Of a stretch of 64,000 nt of DNA, positions 44,401 to 57,200 are shown in pieces. Below the pieces are notes generated by a model that saw only the letters and a program-made list of their open reading frames with translations, ran no database searches and was not told the origin of the DNA. Location of the stretch: positions 7,231,567 to 7,295,566 of the forward strand of contig CM044956.1 of NCBI GenBank assembly GCA_024516035.1, written 5' to 3'. Position 1 is the stretch's first letter. Each line of letters begins with the position of its first letter. Origin of the DNA: Bactericera cockerelli (Eukaryota; Arthropoda; Insecta; Hemiptera; Triozidae). Position numbers and translations under genes: made by a program.

Positions 44401-47400
44401 AATTTTATTGGTAATTTTATTTTAAAGAACGACTTTTTGTAATTTTATGTTTCAATGTAATAAATTGGAACATTGTTCCGTAAATTAAAAAAAATCTTCA
44501 TAAGCCATTAAACCCTTAGGAAACTGCAAGCTAGCCTTGCTTGTTAGGGTTGGCTCTCTCAATGTCCTGTGTGTGTGTAATGTGCAGTGTTATTAAAAAT
44601 ACTATGAATTTTGTTTGATTTGAATGTCTAAAAGGGTTGGGTGGAAGAGGTTGCCTTAGACAATAACCCCGCCCTTTAGTTAGGACATATGTATATATTT
44701 TTTTTCCTGTTTATATTAATTTTGTCAATTTTGTACTTTTACCATTATTTGTTTGTATATAATTATGTTCATCTAATAAAGCGTTTCATAATAATAATAA
44801 AATGTGTACAAAAAATATACCACTAGTGTGTCCGCGTACTAAGACCACCATAGTGGTTAGTGATTAGAGTTCCACCCGAAAAAACTCAACGAGTTTTTTT
44901 TTATCACGAGGTAATTATATATTTTTTATTTAAAAAAAAGGAACAGAACATTGTCATCATCTATCTAATTTTCAATGTATGTGAAAGCGCTGCTCCATCA
45001 TCAAATCCATACGAGGTCACCTTGTATCTTGTTTTTTTTTTTTTTTTTTTTTTTTTTTAATGGCTTTGTTTAACGTGACAGGATTCTCCCAAGACAGTCT
45101 CTTCCACCCAACTTGTGCCTCGTATTCGGACTCACCGAGTAAAAAGTTAAAAAAAAAGTTATCATATTTGTGTTAATCATTTTCGTGATATCACAACTAC
45201 TTAAACTTGCTTTACTAAATTTACGCTGAAACCGGGACTTGAACCACCACGACCTCCAGGTTACAAGTCCGTCGCCTTATCGATCAAGCTACTGACTGAG
45301 GTTGGTGAGTTCAAAAAAATATATCACTATTGTGTCCGCGTACTAAGACCACCATAGTGGTTAGTGATTAGAGTTCCACCCGAAATATTTATTTATTTAC
45401 ACTTTATTAATAGGACATATTATATACAATACAAATAATTACAAATTAAAATACAATATAATAGAAGAAAAAAATAAAAAATAAATATATACATAATATC
45501 GCCGCTGCAAACACAAACTGTCGTATCTGCAAATTTTGCCATTTTCAGTTAAGAAGCGCACATAGTGGTTTGAAACTTCCTTTTTCACGTCACGAACTGT
45601 CGTATCTGTATCTCAACTCCTTCCCGAAGTATTCAAGTTTTAAGGTTAGTCGTATGTGAGTTTCAAAGATTCTCAGCAAGCACGAACTATCGTAAGTGTA
45701 CTTACGACAGTTTGTGTTTGCAACAGTTTTCATGTCTTGAAATTTCAACCTTCTGTTTAATGAAAACACGAAGTGTTGTAACTGAATGTTGACATGTCTG
45801 TTACTATGTGTTTGGTACCGTTTGCCCTCTTCAACGGTACAAACATCTCGAAAATAACGTTGAAATTCTTCGAACCTAATCATGGACAAAACGAAGGGGA
45901 CTCCGTGCACAGCGCCATTGGTCAAGCCATAACTCGAGCAGGAGATTTGTTTGTATCTTCTCAATGAGCGCCCATCATGAGCTTGGACAGAAGACGACAA
46001 CCTTACCGTGTACATCCCATGGAAACAAAAGATTTCCTTGACTTCAAGGGTGTTGCCAAAGAACTGAAACTGCTTGAAGTAAGAAAAGATAGTGAATCTA
46101 TCTCAGTTTCATGGCCAAACATGGTTCAGTGGCAATTCAAGAAGGATGATCCAACCACAATGTACTTTAAAAGAAGTCACTTGAAGCCAGATTACAGTTC
46201 CTTGTCCATTGAAAATAGTCGAACGAAACTCAGCACGGTTGACTGTCTCAAAAAGCCTCTGAAAGTTCTTAATGAAGAGTCACCAAAAATATCTGCAGAC
46301 AAATACAAAGATCTCATTTCGCTTTGTAATGGCCCTCTGCCAGTGATTCGAGGTGCAGAATTTGTAAACTATTACAAATCCCTCCTTCACTAATGTAAGG
46401 AAGGTGGGAGATAGGAGGGAGATAGATGGGGTAGAGGGTAATTTTTGGTCAAAATTGAAGAAGGGTGTATGAAAGGGAACAGGAAAAAGAAAAGAAAGGC
46501 TGAAAAGATGCAAAAAGAAGAGATAAAGTTTAAAAAAATGCCACATTTTTTTTACAACAGCTTAGTAGGTATGCATAAGTGTTTTATACCTTATTTTAGC
46601 TTTTTCGCACTGAATTTCATGTTTGATAATGTTAATACAATTTTCATTAAAAAAAAGAGTTTGTATTGTTTCATAAAACTATTGTTCCATTGTATTATTT
46701 CTCATTATTTGGCAAATTTTACAAACACGAACTGTCGTAACTACTCCCCTTTTTCATAAAAATTAAATTTCTCTTAGATGAAAACATCATGAAAAAATAT
46801 AAGACGATGCTTCAGAAACATATTTTTTCAGATACGACAGTTTGTGTTTGGAACGACGAATATATGTCCTAACAGTAGTCACCGTGGCAGAGTGAGTTAG
46901 CGCGCTAGGCATTGCACACATGGTGACCTGGGTTCGATTCCCAGCGGGGTAGGATTTTTTCCGCTCTGTACTTGGATGTTCGGGGTCCACTCATACCTCG
47001 TGAGGAAAAATGAGTAGCTGCTTTGATGTGAAGCAGCGACCAGTGGCAGAATCATAGGCAAAAAAAAAAATAATACGAGATATTGTAAATTAAAGTGGTA
47101 AAGTCCTATGATTCTGCGCTACCCACTAAAAATTGTGACATAATAACACAAAGAAAAAGCATTATTATTATATATGTCCTAACTAAAGGGCGGTGTTAGT
47201 AAAGTGAGTTTGAGTTGTGTTCCAAAAATTTCAAGGTATAAAAAAAATGATCTTAGGCAATCTCTTCCACCCAACCCAATTATACTCACCGAGTACTTGA
47301 TGCTGAACTCCGGCTCCAGGACGGGTCGCCCAGGCAGGGTGCCGTAGTAGAAAGCCTCCAGACTCGTGTCGCCCTCCTCCACATAGGCCCCTGCGGCCAA

Positions 47401-47529
47401 CTTCTTGCTAGGCCGCAGGGGGGAGCGGTCCAGGGCGCGCTTGCGGCCTCGCTTCTCTTCCACCACCACGGGGGCGGCCGGGGGTGGCTCTGGCTCCTGG
47501 ATTTGAAAAGAAAAGATGAGGTTGTTTGA

Positions 47530-47570
<41 letters not shown>

Positions 47571-50500
47571 TCTGATTTCAGAAATCCATAGTTAGATAGT
47601 ACTGCTGTGTTCACCCATTTATTGATAAACAATTTAGATATAAAAAAATACAGTAGAACACGTTATTATGAACTAATTGGGACCAGGGGTACCCCAAAAT
47701 CAAATAAATCTAAATTTCCGATGCTTACATGTGAGAAAAAATAAAAAGTTTGAGAATTTTTCATTAATTAGTTTTGATTTTTCATTTTATATTCCATCCG
47801 TCTCCCGCGCTCCACTCTGTATGATGCCATTGACACCCCCCCCCCCCCCCCACCTTTAGCACTGGCATTTCCGACCCTACCCAGGCTGGGTGAGGTCAAT
47901 GTGGGTAGCTGGTACGATTCCCAGCGAATGGAGGGTAAAACCCCCGTCCTAATCCAGAACGTTAAATCAAATAGAATCGTTGGCGTTAAGAAGGGAGGGC
48001 ATCCAGCCGTAAAAAAAATGTGCCAAAACCAACCAACCTCAACCATGAGGTTGAACAACGTTGACCCTGCTTGAGCGGGATAAGACAGAGTATAAGAAGA
48101 AGAAGAAAATGTTATTTTGTCGAAATAAATACAATAATAAAAAAATCTGGGAGGGGCAAGGACTCTGAATGTTACAGACCTCTCTAGGCAAGAATGTATT
48201 TATTATTTGTTCTAGTTACTCATTCTTTGCTATGTAAGATGTCCATTTATATTGTAATTTTTATCTATGTATTTTTTTTTTATTTTTTTTTAAAGACCAT
48301 TGTAAACTTTCTGACCATTGTATACACATGTTAGGGTAATTTTACAAATAAAACATATATCTATCTATCTATCTATCTAAATAAATATTATAAAAAAAAT
48401 AATAAATAAAAATTTGTATGTGAAAAAAAAGCTTCATTACCTCACTCTCACTAGCGGCGGCGAGGGCCGAGTCCAGCTGGATGGTCTTCACCTCGGAGGA
48501 GGGCAGAGCTTTGGGTTCCTGCGCGGGCTGGACGCAGCTTGCGGTCCATGGAGTACTCTTGCGAAGGTCACCGAATTTCTGTAGCGGGTTCAGGATAGGG
48601 TGAGCCTCCTGGAAACACAGGAATAATAATATATATTTTGTAAATCCTCAGTAGCTTCCTCAATATCTTCGTCCGACGGCATTTTAATTAAGGTTTATAA
48701 TATCCAACAGAGGAGCTTTACATGCTACGTCTTTCTCAGATTAAACCGACCTCAGTAGCTTGATCGATAAGGCGGCGGACTTGTAACCTGGAGGTCGGTG
48801 GTTCAAGTCCCGAGTTAAGCAAAGATTTAGTAAAGCGAGTTTGAGTAATTGTGATATCACATCGTGATTAACACAAATATGATAACTTATTTTGTAAATC
48901 TTGCCGGCTGAACAGTTTCCCCTGTTTGACCTCGCGGATTCAGCTTTCTCATCAACACTCGACCATGCATTTAAAAAGATACATTTTTTTTGTTGATATT
49001 TTGAGGTACAGTATACTAGTATACACTTACACTTTACAGTCATATTCGTTATTTTGTTCTTTTTTACAACTACGGAAGAGATATTTTATTTGAGCATCAA
49101 CCACCAGGCGAGGTTGATGCTCAAATAATTTTCTACCACCGAACGCTCAGAGTCTTATTATTATGTGGTTACAAACTCTAATTATGTGGTCGTAAACTGT
49201 CTGGCTACCATCGTTCACGATGACGCCACCCTATGATGATGATGATGGATGTATATTACTAAGAGTATATACCTGTTTCTAGTCTGGTTTGCTCCGCCAA
49301 GTGCTGCACAATACTTTCAAAGGCCCGGGCAGGGGTGGGTCCAAACCTTTCTCTCCATACTAGCTCGTCCAGGAATTGCTGGATGATGTGTCTGGATAGC
49401 AGGGATAACGTGTTCTGAAAACACAACACAGTGAAACATTAGGGCTGGATTGAATAGACAGGGCATTAAATATCACCTAAACTTTAAATACTATTTTTAA
49501 TATATTCATAAAAATTGATGAACATTTTTAAATTTTTGTTTATTTTTTTTTTATTGTACTTTCATTTTGTTGTTTTTGATAGTATGTTCGTTGCTTTATA
49601 AAAATACAAATAAAGTACCTTAAAAAAAAAAATTAAAAAGACATATGTTAAGAGATACGTTAAGGTTTTAGTTAAAGATACGATAAAACTAATGAAGAAT
49701 TCGACTGATTAATTTGTTGCGTCAAGTAAAGTACCAATCAAGTTGTTCAACCTGCGGCAGTGGAAAACTGTTTCCTCTTTTTGGTCAAAAATTTGACCAA
49801 CCCAGTTTTTCACATTTCTAAACAAATCATAGTCGCAGGACTCTAAAAGTTGTTTTCGGCCATTGGTCCGTGCGTCTGTCCGTGAACACGATATCTCGAG
49901 ATCGGTAAGATCTAGTTTCCCAAAAGTACACCAGTACTTCATAGGAACACGCAAAATATATTTTTTTAAATGAAATAATAAAGATCATCATCATTACTTA
50001 TGTTACAAGCTCTTCAGTCGAAGTGTTTATCCCAGTTAATTAACGAAAAAAATTATCGATTGTTCTTGCAAGAACAATCCATAATTTTTTTAAAACATGA
50101 AAAAATCTATGCAAAAATAAATAAAATACACATAAAAAATTAACAGCTAAAAAAAAAAATCTTCCCCTGGTAGGTTTCGAACCACAGACCCATGGATCAA
50201 CGTTTGCCGCGCTAACCCATCGCACAACTCACAGGGAACATGCAAGATACTCCATCATGTTCTTGTTGTTCATCTCAGCTAGAACATTTAGGGCGGAATT
50301 AATAGACGTTTTTGTAATACCTCTGTGGCGCTAAGTCACGGATTGCGTACTGTGTAAGATAGAGAAAATTGACACTTACCAACGACTTAAGTTATTGATG
50401 TTGTCTATTAATTCCGCCCTTAGTTTAATAAACAGAGTGCATTTATATCTTCCATTCTATTCAAATGAAAAAAACCAACATTAGAACAAGAAAAAAAATT

Positions 50501-51172
50501 CCCCAGATTTTATTTCACAAATGGCTCAAAACAACAAAATAAACTTGAAAAAAAAAATTGACAAAAATCTTTCCAGTGTTGGTTTCGAACCACACACCTA
50601 TGGATCAACGTCCGCGCGCGCTAACGCATCGCACAACTCACCTGGAACATGCGCGGCACGACACGACGCAGGTACTCCATGATGTTCTTGTTGTTCAATT
50701 TCCGCAAGATTTTTATTCACAAATGGCTCAAAACAAAATAAACTTGAAAAAAAAAAAAAAAAAATTGACAAAAAAAAATTCCCAGTGTCGGTTTCGAACC
50801 ACGGACCCATGGATGCGCAACAACTCACCTGGAACATGCGCGGCACGACACGACGCAGGTACTCCATGAAAAAAACCCAACTTTAGAAGAAAAAAAAAAA
50901 AAAAAAAAAAACTCTGCCAGATTTTAATTCACAAATGGCTCAAAACAAAATAAACTTGGAAAAAAAATTAAAATTGACAAAAATCTTCCCAGTGTCGGTT
51001 TCGAACACCGGACCCATGGATCAACAACTCACCTGGAACATGCGCGGCACGACACGACGCAGGTACTCCATGATGTTCTTGTTGTTCATCTCAGCTAGAA
51101 CATTTAGTTTAACCAACAGAGTGTACGAGTATTTATATCTTCCATATTCAAATGAAAAAAACCCAACTTTAG

Positions 51173-51203
<31 letters not shown>

Positions 51204-54200
51204 GCCAGATTTTAATTCACAAATGGCTCAAAACAAAATAAACTTGAAAAAAAAAAAAAAAAAAATTGACAAAAATCTTCCCAGTGTCGGTTTCGAACCA
51301 CAGACCCATGGATCAACAACTCACCTGGAACATGCGCGGCACGACACGACGCAGATACTCCATGATGTTCTTGTTGTTCATCTCGGGCGGGTTCGCAAAA
51401 CAAAATAAACTTGAAAAAAAAAAAAAAAAAAATTGACAAAAATCTTCCCAGTGTCGGTTTCGAACCACGGACCCATGGATGCGCAACAACTCACCTGGAA
51501 CATGCGCGGAACGACGCGACGCAGATACTCCATGATGTTCTTGTTGTTCATCTCGGGCGGGTTCGCATCGTTCAGCGACACCTGGTGAACGTTCTTGAAG
51601 CCGAGGGAGAGGAAAGCGGACTTGTCGACGGTGAAGTTAATAGAATTTGTCTATTAATTTCGCCCTTAGTTTAATAAACAGAGTGTATTTATATCTTCCA
51701 TTCTATTCAAATGAAAAAACCCAACTTTAGAAAAAAAAAAAAAAAAAAAAAAAAATTGACAAAAAAAAATTCCCAGTGTCGGTTTCGAACCACGGACCCA
51801 TGGATGCGCAACAACTCACCTGGAACATGCGCGGAACGACGCGACGCAGATACTCCATGATGTTCTTGTTGTTCATCTCGGGCGGATTCGCATCGTTGAG
51901 CGACACCTGGTGAACGTTCTTGAAGCCGAGGGAGAGGAAAGCGGACTTGTCGACGGTGAAATCAGTGCAGACAGCGCTGTCCGGGCTCACCCACTCCCGC
52001 AGCGGCTCCATGATCTTGGCGAACCGCTTCTTCTGATTCCGCTCCGACTCCTGAGAGGAATAGAATACCATGGAGTTAGAAATTACCTTGTTTATACGGA
52101 CGAGTTAAAAATAAAAAGTGTCATTATCTGCACTGGTAGTCAATTAGTTAACGCGCTAGTCTGTTAATCCAGGTACCGTAGGAATCCGAGAACTTTTTAT
52201 CTATTACAAACTACAGTAAACAAATTTTGCAATACTTACAGTAAAATTTATTATTTTTGTGTTTCACGATCGTGATTTCACAATTAACCTGACCTCCAAA
52301 TTACAAGTCCACCGCTTTACCCATCAAGCAACTGAGGTCGGTACCAAAATGCAGTAAAAAGAAGAAAAAAAGGTAAAAATATTTTCTGTTAACCACAATC
52401 GTGACATCACAGCTCAAAATCGCTTTACTAAATTTTTGCTTCAACGACCAACCTCCAGATTACAAGTCCGACGCCTTATCGATGAAGCTACTGAGGTCGG
52501 TTCCAATAGTCACTTGGCCTAGCGGTAGCATGCTCGGCTTGCACTCCAGGTGACCCGGTTTCGAATCCCGGCGAGGTCGGAATTTTTTCAGCTCTCTACT
52601 TTGGATGTCGGGCTAGTTGTAGAGTGGACAATGGCCAGTGGCGGCATTACGAGACAGATATTGGAATATGACGGTTGGTTGGAGATATGATGCATTAGTA
52701 GGTATTATTTCTCGTAATGTCGATGGTACCCACGAAAAATTGTGACATAATAACACAAATAACTTGCTATTTATCTTTTTCATACTCTTTTTTTTTAATT
52801 TAAATTATTTGGCATTGGTTATTCTCCTTATCATGGGAATTTGACATACAGCCAAAAAATTTCATACTCACAGGCAGAGGTTCAATGGCTCGCAGTCGGA
52901 TCTTGTTCGTGTCCGTCTCCAGCACTCCCAGCACTTCCACCTTCACCTGGCGTAGGTTCCCGTCCACATTGGTGGTGCCTAGACTGATGACTCCCACCTG
53001 AGAATAGAATGGAATACAATAGAAGATAAGTTCCCGTCCACATTGGTGGTGCCTAGCCTGATGACGCCCACCTGAGAATAGAATGGAATACAGCGCGCGA
53101 TTAGCTCAGAAGAGAAGAAAATGTAACGTGAGCATGTTACAGTAGCATTCACATGCTCCTCAGACTGTTGTGCTGAGCGCGTTCGCGTCTGTGCTTGGAT
53201 CCCGTCCACGATGTCGATTTTTTTTTTACATATAACACGCTCTCGTTGTGTGTTACACGTTACATTACAAAGGTCTAAACCGGCACAATATTAAATATTC
53301 TTGGAAGTAAATCATAAATAATAATATAATTTTTTTATATTATTATTATAGATAATAATAATAAAAAATAAAAAAATCATAAAAAAGTGCAGGCAAGAAT
53401 TGATAAGTTCCTACGTACGCATGAAATGTCCAGCCAATGAGTTTTACATATCGACTAAAAACAAATAAATAATATTTTTGGGCCAGATTAAGTTTAAAAA
53501 AAATATATATTCAGAAAAACTCGTACACATCATTCATTTACAAAATTCACACAAAATTTAAAGTACATAAAATTAATGCGATCAAAATTTCTGGTAAGAT
53601 GACACACACACCAGCGTCCAAAGAAGAAACAGATACTCAGTCGCTGAGAATTTTCAAGGCCAAGGGCAAATACCACCGTGAAGATTGAAGACCAAGGACA
53701 AATACCACCGTGAAGATTGAAGACCAAGGACAAATACCACCGTGAAGATTGAAGACCAAGGAGTATGGTTGATGGGTCGTTAGTCTTTTGATTCTGAGGA
53801 CAGAGGTTCAAAACCACGATCAGGTATTTCTGTACCAGTCTAGATGATTTTATAATGCGAAGCTTCGATTTTCTAATGCCTTTCAGAAGTCGATAGGTTG
53901 GTGGACTTCTGGCTGGCATTTGACTTTGATTGGATAGGTTGGATCAGCCTCGTTTTACCGAATGACACAGGGGGCAATCAGCTGGTATAAAAAGGGGCGC
54001 TAGTTTTCGTTGTGCCTAGGGCGCTGGTAGGGTGTAAACCGGGCCTGGGTTGGAAGCTTTCCAGAAATCGATCCAGAAGAAAAAATCGGGTTGAAAAGAG
54101 GAAGAAATTTAAAAGCATATTCCTTTTAGAAAAATCCTGGTCAGGCTTCGGTATAGTATTCCGCGGTGGCGGGCGAAACCCGGACAGGACATTATCCTCC

Positions 54201-57200
54201 CATAATCCCATTTAGGATTTTCACAACATCATCTTTGGCTTACTGCTGGAGTAATGGGACTCATGAAATCGGGCTGTATAAAAATGGTTGGGTACGGCCA
54301 TGCTTTAGTTCATTCAAATATATGATTTTTATCATTATTATTAAAATAAATGACTTGGCTATTCGGAAGACACAAATTCCTAATGCTGTCTTCAAAATAC
54401 ACATATTTGGCTTTTTTTTCAAATGTCTAAGATAACTTCAAGTAACTTGTCCACAAAAAAGAAGAAAAAAAGTTGCGGATAATTTCAGAGAATACAATAA
54501 AATATAAAATCTTCCTTAATATTTTTTCCGGACAGGAAATGAAGCCGCAAAAGATAGGAACGCCTCTGCGCTGGCTCGCTTTTTCTCTATTCCAGATTCC
54601 AGACAAGGAGAAACTTATCTAGACTCAATTGTAAGAAGTCTAGACATTGGATCTGAGCGTCCATACAAAACTCCCACCACCACCGTGAGATAAACTTGAC
54701 ATTGGTTCTGGATTGTTTGGACGCCCTCTACTACCAAGAGATACAACATGCAACATGCCCCACGATCGCAAAGAACTAAAGAAGTCTATGTCTAACGATA
54801 TGAATCATCTGATTTGAAAATCTGGACAGAAATATCCAGTCAAAAAACAATAATAGAAAAAAGGGTTTACTGTGTTTTTTTAATGCAGTTCCTTAGATTC
54901 CTGATTAAAACATTCTGTGGTTACTAAATCATTTCTTTACCATTTTAATTTACAGCTAAAAAGTCACCATTTTTACGCTATTGTAGGAATTAGAACCATT
55001 ATTAATGTGAGTTGTTTTATAGATATTTTACTAAAATCAATAGAATTTTGATAAGCAAGAATTGAAGATTTTTTTTTTTTTTTTTTAATCTACGCATTGG
55101 GTGGATTCTGAATGAATTATTCTTATATACTTAAAATATACCATTGCCTTTTTTCAGGTCCTGATATAATCAAAAAAATTGAGCATCCGAAATTCAAGTA
55201 TACTTCAAAATTAAAATGTTATCAAAATTCCAAAGTCCAAATCTCAAGTGTAAATCAAAATTTCCAAAGTGTCAAAATTGTAAAGTACCATGGAAATTCC
55301 AGAAGCTCAAAATCGGATGTGCAAAATTAACGTGTAAATCAAAATTTCCAAAGTGTCAAAATTGTGAAGTACCATGGAAACTTCAGAAGCTCAAAATTTG
55401 ATATCCCAAAATTAACGTGTAAATCAAAATTTCTAAAGTGTCAAAATTGTGAAGTACCATGGAAAATCCAGAAGCTCAAAATTTGATGTCCCAAAATTAA
55501 TGTGTAAATCAAAATTTCCAAAGTATCAAAATTGTGAATTACCATGGAAATTCCAAAAGCTCAAAATTTGATGTCCCAAAATTAATGTGTAAATCCAAAT
55601 TTCCAAAGTGTCTTAGTACCATGGAAATTCCAGAAGCTCCAAATTTGATGTCCAAAATTAATGTGTAAATCAAAATTTCCAATGTGTCAAGCTCAAAATC
55701 GGATGTCCAAAATTAACGTGTAAATCAAAATTTCCAAAGTGTTAAAATTGTGAAGTACCATGGAAAATCCAGAAGCTCAAAATTTGATGTCCCAAAATTA
55801 ATGTGTAAATCCAAATTTCCAAAGTGTCTTAGTACCATGGAAATTCCAGAAGCTCCAAATTTGATGTCCCAAAATTAACGTGTAAATCCAAATTTCCAAA
55901 GTGTTAAAATTGTGAAGTACCATGGAAATTCCAGAAGCTCAAAATTTGATGTCCAAAATTAATGTGTAAATCAAAATTTCCAATGTGTCAAACTCAAAAT
56001 CGGATGTCCAAAATTAACGTGTAAATCAAAATTTCCAAAGTGTCAAAATTGTGAAGTACCATGGAAAATCCAGAAGCTCAAAATTTGATGTCCCAAAATT
56101 AATGTGTAAATCCAAATTTCCAAAGTGTCTTAGTACCATGGAAATTCCAGAAGCTCCAAATTTGATGTCCAAAATTAATGTGTAAATCAAAATTTCCAAT
56201 GTGTCAAGCTCAAAATCGGATGTCCAAAATTAACGTGTAAATCAAAATTTCCAAAGTGTTAAAATTGTGAAGTACCATGGAAAATCCAGAAGCTCAAAAT
56301 TTGATGTCCCAAAATTAATGTGTAAATCCAAATTTCCAAAGTGTCTTAGTACCATGGAAATTCCAGAAGCTCCAAATTTGATGTCCCAAAATTAACGTGT
56401 AAATCAAAATTTCCAAAGTGTCAAAATTGTGAAGTACCATGGAAAATCCAGAAGCTCAAAATTTGATGTCCCAAAATTAATGTGTAAATCTAAATTTCCA
56501 AAGTGTCAAAATTGTAAAGTACCATGGAAATTCCAGAAGCTCAAAATTTGATGTCCCAAAATTAACGTGTAAATCCAAATTTCCAAAGTGTTAAAATTGT
56601 GAAGTACCATGGAAATTCCAGAAGCTCAAAATTTGATGTCCAAAATTAATGTGTAAATCAAAATTTCCAATGTGTCAAACTCAAAATCGGATGTCCAAAA
56701 TTAACGTGTAAATCAAAATTTCCAAAGTGTCAAAATTGTGAAGTACCATGGAAAATCCAGAAGCTCAAAATTTGATGTCCCAAAATAATGTGTAAATCAA
56801 AATTTCCAAAGTGTCAAAATTGTGAAGTACCATGGAAATTCCAGAAGCTCAAAATTTGATGTCCCAAATTAAGGTGTAAATCCAAATTTCCAAAGTGTCA
56901 AAATTGTGAAGTACCATGGAAATTCCAGAAGCTAAAAATTGGATGTCCCAAAATTAATGTGTAAATCAAAATTTCCAAAGTGTCAAAATTGAGAAGTACC
57001 ATGGAAAATCCAGAAGCTCAAAATTTGGTGTCCCAAAATTAATGTGTAAATCAAAATTTCCAATACGTCAAGCTCAAAATTGGATGTTGAAAATTAAAGT
57101 GTAAATCCGAAGTGTCAAACATCAAGTGACCATCCAAATTCTCTAGTAAACATCAAAATTCTGGGTAAGTTATCAAGGTAATTACGTATTTACTTTTTCG

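Larger units (their letters stand above)
45390..47280 (-). repeat. LINE 3' tail interrupted by a transposon and a SINE
   Basis: The tail begins tttatttacactttattaat, is split by the DNA transposon 45499-46859, then by SINE D 46874-47170, resumes aactaaagggcggtgttag at 47181, and ends ggcaatctcttccacccaac at about 47275 after a further short insert. Confidence 0.6.
50219..52050 (-). repeat. Tandem copies of the 3' end of gene D exon 6 with its donor
   Basis: Besides the true exon there are six decaying copies (about 50219, 50634, 50824, 51026, 51316, 51491). Each has actcacctggaacatgcgcg and ctccatgatgttcttgttg, the inverse of the exon end and donor, plus a family H head and poly(A) runs. The copy at 51491-51640 keeps about 148 bases of exon. 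The frame is open through none of the spacers. Confidence 0.8.

Noticed and set aside
53930..54480. LTR retrotransposon
   Set aside because: There is a good TATA box but no second LTR, primer-binding site or gag/pol frame.
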